Shown here: piece after piece, positions 25,801-30,939 of the stretch | Numbering within the stretch: the stretch's first letter is position 1 | How the letters are laid out: each line of letters begins with the position of its first letter | Source: Kiritimatiellia bacterium | Lineage (GTDB): Bacteria; Verrucomicrobiota; Kiritimatiellia; RFP12; UBA1067 | Assembly: GCA_024405255.1 (NCBI GenBank) | Contig: JAKSOY010000021.1 | Location: 1 to 30,939 of the forward strand | DNA: 30,939 bases | Direction: 5' to 3' | Translations under genes and position numbers: made by a program | Notes under the pieces: generated by a model | Told to the model about the DNA's origin: nothing | The model's input: the letters and a program-made list of their open reading frames with translations, nothing else | Databases searched by the model: none

Positions 25801-25813
25801 GGTAATAATTACC
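25801..25813. promoter_or_regulatory. Palindrome GGTAAT-A-ATTACC, possible operator
   Basis: Perfect 6-bp arms lie 23 nt upstream of the putative -35 box of the oxidoreductase gene, a reasonable place for a regulator. The ten bases GAACGGTAAT (25797-25806) also occur at 6291-6300, in another intergenic region. Confidence 0.35.
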
Positions 25814-25836
25814 ATTTTCACTACAGAATTTCGCAA

Positions 25837-25865
25837 TGGACTTCGATACGCGGATTTGGTAGACT
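25837..25865 (+). promoter_or_regulatory. Putative promoter of oxidoreductase / glycosidase unit
   Basis: TGGACT (25837-25842), a 17-nt spacer, then TAGACT (25860-25865) with an extended TGG. It is weaker than the other promoters in the window and gives a leader of about 60 nt. Confidence 0.45.
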
Positions 25866-25917
25866 ACACGCAGGGATGTCTCTCGGAAAATGAGGCAATC
25901 CCAAGGGCTTTTCATCC

Positions 25918-25923
25918 AAGGAG
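25918..25923 (+). promoter_or_regulatory. Ribosome binding site choosing the start at 25931
   Basis: AAGGAG lies 7 nt before ATG 25931 and excludes the in-frame TTG at 25856, which overlaps the putative -10 box. Confidence 0.75.
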
Positions 25924-25930
25924 AACGGTT

Positions 25931-27313
25931 ATGAATCTCTCAACTCGCGATTTCATCAAAATATCCGGTGGCGCTGTCGTGGTCGGTGCGGTCGAGGCCT
26001 CGTTCGCGGCCCAAAAACGCACGCCCTACACGGGGCCGAAGGTGCGCATCGCGGCAATCGGCACCAGCCGCCGGGGCAGTAGCGACCTCCATGCGTTTCT
26101 CCGCACGGGCAAGGCGGAAATCGTCTGCGCGGCCGACGTCTACGCCCCGGCGATGGACTGGATCAAGAAGGAGCAGCCGAAAGCCAGGTGTTTCGCCGAC
26201 TATCGTGTGATGTTGAAGGAATGCGCGGGCAAGTTCGACGCGGTCTCCATCGCAATTCCCGACCATACTCACTGCGTGGCGTTCTTTGAGGCGCTCAAGT
26301 ACAAAGTGCCGGTGTTCTGCGAGAAGCCGCTCGGCCACACGTTCGTCGAGACGGTGGCGATGATGAAGGCTGCCAGGCAGTCGGGCATCATCACCCATGT
26401 CGGCATGCAGGGTAACTCGTACCCGACCACGCCCATGCTGCGCGAATGGTGCGAGAGCGGGGAGTTGGGGCAGGCCCGCGAGGCGCACCTCTACTGCAAC
26501 TCGTTGAATTACTTCTACTGCGAGCCGTCGGCTTGGATTGACGAACATCCGGCGGTGCCGGCTGGACTCGACTGGGAGCTCTGGCAGGGACCGGTCGGCA
26601 CGCGGCTACCGTATTTCCGCAATGTGGCGCCAGGCGGACACTGGCGCTGCTGGTATCCCTACGGCGAAGGCTGCCTCACCGACTGGGTGTGCCATATCCT
26701 TGGACCGCTCGTCACGGCGCTCGACCTCGACCTGCCGACGGCGGTGAGCGTGGACGCTACGGACTGGGATCCGGCGAAGACGCCGTATTCGTTCCCGCTC
26801 AAGCCATGCTACAAGTTCGAATTCCCCGCGAAGGGCAAACGTGAGGCGTTCGTCGCGTACTGGTACGACGTGAACCGCACCGCGCCGCGGCCCGAGGCGC
26901 TTGAACCCGGCCAAGATTTCGACAACCTAAAGCACCAGTGGTCGGGTGCCTGGGTGAAGTTCGACAAGGAAACGGTGATGTACGGATCTCATGGCGCGAC
27001 GGGATTGCGCATCGTGCCGCACGCGCGCATGAAGGCGTTCAAGCGTCCGCCGCAGAAGTATCGCCGTGTCGGGAACCACCATGAGGAATTCCTCAACGCC
27101 ATCCTGGAGAAGCGTCCATCCAACACGCCGTTTGAACTCGGTGGTAAGGTTACGCTGATTGGTCTGCTCGGTACGGTGGCAACGCGTTTTCCGGGCCGTC
27201 GCCTGGAATTCGACGCGCAGAAGATGTGTTTCACCAATTGCGAAGAGGCCAACAAGCTGCTTCGTCCCGACTGGTCGGCGGAGGCCATGGCCGCCTACGG
27301 TTCCATGCTCTGA
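25931..27313 (+). CDS. Exported Gfo/Idh/MocA-family oxidoreductase
   Basis: 460 aa from ATG 25931. The N-terminus MNLSTRDFIKISGGAVVVGA resembles a Tat signal (consensus SRRxFLK) but has only one Arg; related PVC oxidoreductases are commonly Tat-exported with bound NAD(P). The Rossmann region is VRIAAIGTSRRG (G44 to G49). The EKP motif is E131-K132-P133 (FCEKPLGHT), followed by VGMQGNSYP and EAHLYC. The segment GEGCLTDWVCHILGP places D251 and H255 as the usual DxxxH catalytic pair. The C-terminal half is the alpha/beta domain with KYRRVGNHHEEFLNAI. The family oxidises or epimerises sugars and cyclitols using NAD(P); the exact substrate is unknown. It probably heads a unit with the glycosidase 61 nt downstream, consistent with processing of released sugars. 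Confidence 0.9.
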   Translation: MNLSTRDFIKISGGAVVVGAVEASFAAQKRTPYTGPKVRIAAIGTSRRGSSDLHAFLRTGKAEIVCAADVYAPAMDWIKKEQPKARCFADYRVMLKECAGKFDAVSIAIPDHTHCVAFFEALKYKVPVFCEKPLGHTFVETVAMMKAARQSGIITHVGMQGNSYPTTPMLREWCESGELGQAREAHLYCNSLNYFYCEPSAWIDEHPAVPAGLDWELWQGPVGTRLPYFRNVAPGGHWRCWYPYGEGCLTDWVCHILGPLVTALDLDLPTAVSVDATDWDPAKTPYSFPLKPCYKFEFPAKGKREAFVAYWYDVNRTAPRPEALEPGQDFDNLKHQWSGAWVKFDKETVMYGSHGATGLRIVPHARMKAFKRPPQKYRRVGNHHEEFLNAILEKRPSNTPFELGGKVTLIGLLGTVATRFPGRRLEFDAQKMCFTNCEEANKLLRPDWSAEAMAAYGSML

Positions 27314-27360
27314 CGTGCGTGCGTTCTACTATTGGCCGGGCAGTAGTACTTGACCTGAAA

Positions 27361-27366
27361 AAGGAG
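27361..27366 (+). promoter_or_regulatory. Ribosome binding site
   Basis: AAGGAG lies 8 nt before ATG 27375. No convincing promoter is seen in the 61-nt gap, which supports cotranscription with the oxidoreductase. Confidence 0.75.
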
Positions 27367-27374
27367 TTGGTTTT

Positions 27375-29774
27375 ATGAACAAGAAATATTGTCTAATCGG
27401 CCTCGCTCTGGGATTGGCGATGGGCGTTTGGGCGGCGGCGCCAGGGAAGGTGCTGTCGACCGACTATCAGATGAGCGTGGATGGCAAGAACGTTGAGGTC
27501 GTCAACGTTCCGAAACCGGAAACGGGCATTTGGAATGTGCGCGAGCGCCAACCGTATTCCTATGCGCCGTTTACGGCGACGGGAACCGTGGAGGTGTGCG
27601 TGCGGAGCCGCGCATACGACCTTTCGAAAACGGTCATTCTGCCGCAGTCGAAAGGCGTCGTCGCGTCCTCGCAGGCCGCGGATGCGGTCGTCTTCAAATT
27701 GACGCCGCCGATGACGGTGGTCCTCGAGCCGAAGGACCGCCACCACGCGCTTGTGGTGAGCGCGAACTTGCCGGAGGCGAATCCGCCGCGCAAGGACGAT
27801 CCGAAGGTGAAGTGGTTCGGCCCCGGCTTTCATCGGGCGAACCGCATCTCGCTTGGCGACGGGGAAACGCTCTATCTCGCGCCGGGCGCATGGGTCGAGG
27901 GGTATGTGCTGGCGCGGGGACGCGACATCACGGTGTGCGGCTCGGGCGTGCTCTCGGGCGCGTGCTGGGACTGGCGAAAAGGTCCGCCCGAGTCGCAGTC
28001 GTTCAACATGTCGGGAACGCTGACGACCTTCAGCGGCGAGAACCTCACCGTGCGGGATGCGACGTTTTTCTCCTCGTGGGGGTGGACGCTTGTCTTCAAC
28101 TGCGCGACGAACGTGCTCGTCGACAACGTGAAGGTCGTCTGCGGGCGTGTCATCAACGACGACGGCATCGACATCTGCCGCGCGAAGAACGTGGTGCTGC
28201 GCAACTCGTTCGTCCGCTGCCAGGACGACTGCATCACGCCGAAGTACTGGTGCGAGAATCTCGTTTGCACGAACATGACGCTGTGGACGGACGCCGCAAA
28301 CGCGTTCCGCACGGGCTACGAGTGCGAGCCGGGGAAGAGCGGGCTCGTCTATCGGAATCTCCTGTTCAAGGACATCGACGTGCTGCATCTGTCGCTCAAC
28401 AAATCGGCGGCCGCGAACTACTGGGCCAACTGCGGAATCTACATCCAGCCGGCGAACGACCAGCCGATGTACAAGACGGTCTACGACGACATCCGCTTCT
28501 ACGAGGTGGGTCCGAAGGACGTCTTCCTCAACGTGAAGACGATGCCGATTACGGAAGGCTCGACCTTCTGCCGCACGGCCGAGGCGGGGATGCTGCACGG
28601 ATTGACGCTGCGCAACATCCATCTGCCCGATTCGCAGGGCGGTATGTGTGTGAACTTTTCGGCCCGCGACGACCGGCATCCAATCGAAGGCGTGCGGTTC
28701 GAAAACGTGACGGGCTATGGTCCCGTGACGAAGGCCGGGAAGGTCGATTTCCAGATCCTGTGGCGTCCGCGCAAGCGGCTCTGCGGTTTCAATCTCACGG
28801 GCATGTTCTGCATGACGAAGATGGCCGAAGGCGACCCGCGGATCATGGGATACTTCCCCGAAAACCGTTTCCGCTGGATGCACGAGTGGGGTTTCAATTA
28901 CGCCCGTCTGCCGCTGGACTACCGATTCTTCATCAAGAACGGCGACTGGATGCAGCTCGACGAGGAGCAGTTGCGCAAGCTCGATGCGGCCGTGGCGTAC
29001 GGTCGCAAGTACGGCATCCACGTGAACATCAACTTCCACCGCGCGCCGGGCTACTGCTGCAACGTGCCCGTGGAGCCGAAATCGCTTTTCACGGCCCGCG
29101 AGCCGCAGATCGCCTTTACGAACCTGTGGGCTACGCTCGCGCGGCGCTATCGCGGCATTCCGAACGACGAGCTCACCTTCGATCTCGTCAATGAACCCGC
29201 GCCGATCTACGGTTGCACGCGGGCGGGCTATGCGGCGGTGGCGAAGAAGGCGATTGCGGCGATCCGCGCCGTCGATCCCGAGCGGTTCATCATGTCCGAC
29301 GGCTGGCAGTGGGGACGTAAGCCGGTTGACGAGCTTCACCCGATGACGCGGAATGTGGGCGAGTCGATCCACGTCTACGACCCGCACACCGTCACGCACT
29401 ATGGCGTGCATGTGCCGAAGAACGGTCGGCTCGGACCTTGTCCGCCCTGGCCGCCGAAGGGGTACGCGAGCGGACGCGATTGGATGCGCAAGAATTTCTA
29501 TCCAGCCTGGACGAAGGCGGAGAATGAGGGCTGCTTCCTGCACCTGGGCGAATTCGGCACCTACTACCAGTGTCCCCATGCAACCGCGCTCGCGTGGATG
29601 GAAGATGTGCTTGCCGTCGCGAAGGAGAAGAAGCTTGGATGGGCGATCTGGAATCTCGACGGCAAGTTCGGCCTGATGGACAACGGTCGCACGGATTGTC
29701 CGCTCGAAGATTTCGAAGGCCACAAGCTCGACCGCGCCATGCTCACCCTCCTCCAGCGCTACGCGCAGGATTGA
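27375..29774 (+). CDS. Exported fusion of GH28-like beta-helix and GH5-like glycoside hydrolase
   Basis: 799 aa with a signal peptide (MNKKYCLIGLALGLAMGVWAAAP). Residues about 25-455 form a right-handed parallel beta-helix: GDGETLYLAPGAWVEGYV, then VINDDGIDIC (N261-D266) and CQDDCI (Q283-D285), which match the NTD and DD acidic motifs of GH28-type enzymes. No clear GHG or RIK motif was found, so activity of this half is uncertain. From about residue 465 (LCGFNLTGMFCM) a GH5-type TIM barrel follows with YARLPLDYRF, NFHRAPGY, the acid/base Glu607 in LVNEP, HVYDPH, the nucleophile Glu726 in LGEFG, and AIWNLDGKFG. The GH5 half appears complete and active. GH28 acts on pectic galacturonans and GH5 on beta-glucans, mannans and related chains; the joint target is unknown. 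It follows the oxidoreductase by 61 nt. Confidence 0.88.
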   Translation: MNKKYCLIGLALGLAMGVWAAAPGKVLSTDYQMSVDGKNVEVVNVPKPETGIWNVRERQPYSYAPFTATGTVEVCVRSRAYDLSKTVILPQSKGVVASSQAADAVVFKLTPPMTVVLEPKDRHHALVVSANLPEANPPRKDDPKVKWFGPGFHRANRISLGDGETLYLAPGAWVEGYVLARGRDITVCGSGVLSGACWDWRKGPPESQSFNMSGTLTTFSGENLTVRDATFFSSWGWTLVFNCATNVLVDNVKVVCGRVINDDGIDICRAKNVVLRNSFVRCQDDCITPKYWCENLVCTNMTLWTDAANAFRTGYECEPGKSGLVYRNLLFKDIDVLHLSLNKSAAANYWANCGIYIQPANDQPMYKTVYDDIRFYEVGPKDVFLNVKTMPITEGSTFCRTAEAGMLHGLTLRNIHLPDSQGGMCVNFSARDDRHPIEGVRFENVTGYGPVTKAGKVDFQILWRPRKRLCGFNLTGMFCMTKMAEGDPRIMGYFPENRFRWMHEWGFNYARLPLDYRFFIKNGDWMQLDEEQLRKLDAAVAYGRKYGIHVNINFHRAPGYCCNVPVEPKSLFTAREPQIAFTNLWATLARRYRGIPNDELTFDLVNEPAPIYGCTRAGYAAVAKKAIAAIRAVDPERFIMSDGWQWGRKPVDELHPMTRNVGESIHVYDPHTVTHYGVHVPKNGRLGPCPPWPPKGYASGRDWMRKNFYPAWTKAENEGCFLHLGEFGTYYQCPHATALAWMEDVLAVAKEKKLGWAIWNLDGKFGLMDNGRTDCPLEDFEGHKLDRAMLTLLQRYAQD

Positions 29775-29776
29775 CG

Positions 29777-29826
29777 CCTGCGTTGAGAAAGATTCTCGTG
29801 CAGGACGGGGGCTATCGCGCCCGTTT
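29777..29826 (+). terminator. Candidate terminator: two adjacent hairpins after the glycosidase gene
   Basis: The first hairpin pairs CCTGC (29777-29781) with GCAGG (29800-29804) around GAGAA-AGA-TTCTC, two nucleotides after the stop. The second is CGGGGGC-TATC-GCGCCCG (29806-29823, one mismatch), followed by TTT. The short T-run makes this a weak intrinsic terminator. The second stem abuts the next promoter. Confidence 0.4.
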
Positions 29827-29854
29827 GCAAGCTTATCGAGGAATGTGCTATAAT
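29825..29854 (+). promoter_or_regulatory. Sigma70-type promoter, leaderless layout
   Basis: TTGCAA (29825-29830), an 18-nt spacer, then TATAAT (29849-29854), with extended TG at 29846-29847. The ATG lies 7 nt after the -10 box, so transcription should begin on or next to it. Eleven bases TGCTATAATAT are identical to the promoter at 4448-4458. Confidence 0.8.
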
Positions 29855-29861
29855 ATCCGCC

Positions 29862-30939
29862 ATGAACAAGAGGCGCAAGATACCCTACGGGGTGATGAAC
29901 TACGAGGAACTGGTCCGCGAATGCTATTTCGTGGACAATACGGCCTACATCCATGAACTGGAGGCTGTGAAAACGCCGGTATTCTTGCGCCCCAAGCGCT
30001 TCGGCAAGTCCGTCTGGTGTTCCGTGCTCGCGCACTACTACGACGTCAACCTGAAGGACCGCTTCCAGGAGCTCTTCAGCGAGACCGACATCGGCCGCAA
30101 TCCCACGCCGCTCGCGAATTCCTTCCTCGTGCTGCGTTTCAACTTTTCCACGATCGAGGTTGGATCGCTCGCGGAGATCGAACGGAACTTCTTTGCGCAC
30201 GTCAAACGGAGCGTCCAGTATTTTGTCAAGCAGTATGAGAAACTGGTGGATTGGTCGCCCGTCTTTGCGGCCGAAAATCCGGCGGACATGATTGATGCTG
30301 TCAGGAACATCGTCAGCGCGAACAACCTGCCGCCGATCTACGTGATCATCGACGAGTACGACAACTTCACGAACGAGCTCGTCGTCTCCAATCGCGACGC
30401 CGAATACGATGCGATCTGCGGCCACGACAACGTGGGCGGACTGCCGCGCGATTCCTTCTTCAAGGCGTTCTTCAAGTCCTTCAAGGCGGGGCTGGAAGAA
30501 GGCAACGTGGGACGTACGTATTTCACGGGCGTTCTGCCGATCACCCTCGACGACCTCTCGAGCGGGTTCAATGTCGGCACCGTGGTGAGCCTGCGCAAGA
30601 ACCTGCTGGGCATGGTGGGGTTCACGCAGGCGCAGGTCGAGAAGTACGTTGAGCGCGTGTTCGCGGACTACGGCTTCGACCCGTCGCTCAAATCGTCCGT
30701 CCTGTCGGATCTCAAGGCGTTCTACGACGGCTATCATTTCATCCCCGGCGCGGGGGCCCTCTACAACTCGACGATCTGCAACTGGTATCTCCAGTGCTTC
30801 GTGGAGGAGGGTGGCGAGATCCCGCGCACCGTGATCGACACGAACATTCGCACGGACGTTGGCTGGCTGCGCCGTCTTGCGGGCTCGACGGCGAACGCGC
30901 TCGAGCGGGTGCGGGCCTACGTTGAACGGGGCGAGGGCG
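29862..30939 (+). CDS. AAA-ATPase-like protein, 3'-truncated by window edge
   Basis: An open frame runs from ATG 29862 (MNKRRKIPYGVMNYEELV) through the last base with no stop: 359 codons visible. The ATP-binding motif RPKRFGKS is at residues 43-50 and DEYD at 164-167, followed by NFTNELV, then FTGVLPITLDDLSSGFN and AFYDGYHF. The spacing from the P-loop to DEYD is almost the same as in the protein at 4467 (44-51 and 166-169), so these two are close paralogues. The expected PD-(D/E)XK C-terminus lies outside the window. No Shine-Dalgarno is present; the promoter layout implies a leaderless mRNA. The start fits the family, whose N-terminus begins with (Y)GV.(D/N)(F/Y) just after the first few residues. 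Probably cytoplasmic; function not established. Confidence 0.87.
   Translation, partial: MNKRRKIPYGVMNYEELVRECYFVDNTAYIHELEAVKTPVFLRPKRFGKSVWCSVLAHYYDVNLKDRFQELFSETDIGRNPTPLANSFLVLRFNFSTIEVGSLAEIERNFFAHVKRSVQYFVKQYEKLVDWSPVFAAENPADMIDAVRNIVSANNLPPIYVIIDEYDNFTNELVVSNRDAEYDAICGHDNVGGLPRDSFFKAFFKSFKAGLEEGNVGRTYFTGVLPITLDDLSSGFNVGTVVSLRKNLLGMVGFTQAQVEKYVERVFADYGFDPSLKSSVLSDLKAFYDGYHFIPGAGALYNSTICNWYLQCFVEEGGEIPRTVIDTNIRTDVGWLRRLAGSTANALERVRAYVERGEG

Larger units (their letters stand above)
25584..25930. other. Structured intergenic stretch without a recognised gene
   Basis: About 350 nt separate the giant-protein stop from the oxidoreductase start. It holds a TATACT box (25614-25619); a perfect hairpin ACCGAC-GAC-GTCGGT (25645-25659) whose 12-nt left part recurs at 25672-25683 with one change; an 8-bp perfect GC-rich hairpin GGCGCGCT/AGCGCGCC (25764-25771 and 25777-25784); and a 6-bp palindrome GGTAAT-A-ATTACC (25801-25813). 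A weak 87-codon frame from ATG 25630 runs into the promoter of the next gene and resembles no family I know. Confidence 0.5.

Noticed and set aside
25856..25858. TTG at 25856 as the oxidoreductase start.
   Set aside because: It overlaps the putative -10 box, lacks a Shine-Dalgarno, and the Tat-like signal begins at ATG 25931.
25630..25893. A possible 87-codon small gene in the intergenic stretch.
   Set aside because: It crosses two hairpins and the next promoter, has uneven composition and no known relatives. Noted in the intergenic entry rather than called as a gene.
27350..27378. TTGACC with a downstream TATGAA as a promoter for the glycosidase.
   Set aside because: The -10 would overlap the start codon itself, putting the transcription start inside the gene, while a good AAGGAG lies before it.
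27393..30737. A 1114-codon - strand frame spanning the glycosidase and the third ATPase.
   Set aside because: It runs through two well-supported + genes and their intergenic promoter, with no coherent domain content.
1..30939. CRISPR arrays, tRNA or rRNA genes, insertion sequences.
   Set aside because: No regularly spaced direct repeats, cloverleaf-like sequences or transposase-like frames were seen on either strand.

Overview
This 30.9 kb window is GC-rich and read entirely on the + strand. It looks like a chromosomal accessory region of a Gram-negative PVC-group bacterium, most likely a host-associated Kiritimatiellota/Verrucomicrobiota member. That placement is an inference from gene content: very large secreted beta-strand-repeat proteins, an HzsA-related cytochrome-like protein, a secreted Gfo/Idh/MocA oxidoreductase, a CotH-kinase surface protein, and several AAA-ATPase-like/PD-(D/E)XK proteins. 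No rRNA, tRNA, CRISPR array, integrase or transposase was seen. All domain calls come from reading motifs, not from database searches.

Layout. (1) 1-1460: 3' part of an AAA-ATPase-like/PD-(D/E)XK gene whose start lies outside the window. (2) 1484-4363: an exported HzsA-related protein with a beta-propeller-like middle and three CxxCH motifs. (3) 4467-6284: a second ATPase/nuclease-like gene with its own near-consensus promoter and an apparently leaderless start. (4) 6446-15629: a two-gene unit (7-nt gap) encoding a 2014-aa modular surface protein and a 1043-aa CotH-kinase protein. (5) 15709-16338: a small exported nitroreductase. (6) 16431-25583: a giant exported protein of about 3050 aa. It combines ConA-like modules, beta-strand repeats, a PA14-like domain, a degenerate SGNH-hydrolase domain and a discoidin-like domain. 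(7) 25584-25930: a structured intergenic stretch. (8) 25931-27313 and 27375-29774: a secreted Gfo/Idh/MocA oxidoreductase and an unusual fusion of a GH28-like beta-helix with a GH5-like catalytic domain. (9) 29862-end: a third ATPase/nuclease-like gene, again with a near-consensus promoter abutting its ATG, cut by the window edge.

How the parts may work together (inference). Nearly every non-ATPase gene has a signal peptide, so the region mainly builds cell-surface and periplasmic machinery for glycans: binding (ConA-like, PA14-like and discoidin-like modules), cleavage (GH28-GH5) and redox processing (Gfo/Idh/MocA, nitroreductase, HzsA-like protein). The CotH kinase beside a giant surface protein suggests phosphorylation of surface proteins. 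The ATPase/nuclease-like genes are separately promoted units interspersed among these operons.

The most notable signals are the leaderless promoter layout shared by two ATPase genes, the kinase/surface-protein pair, a pseudo-SGNH domain lacking Ser and His, the GH28-GH5 fusion, and a short DNA block kept almost unchanged among modules in different genes.
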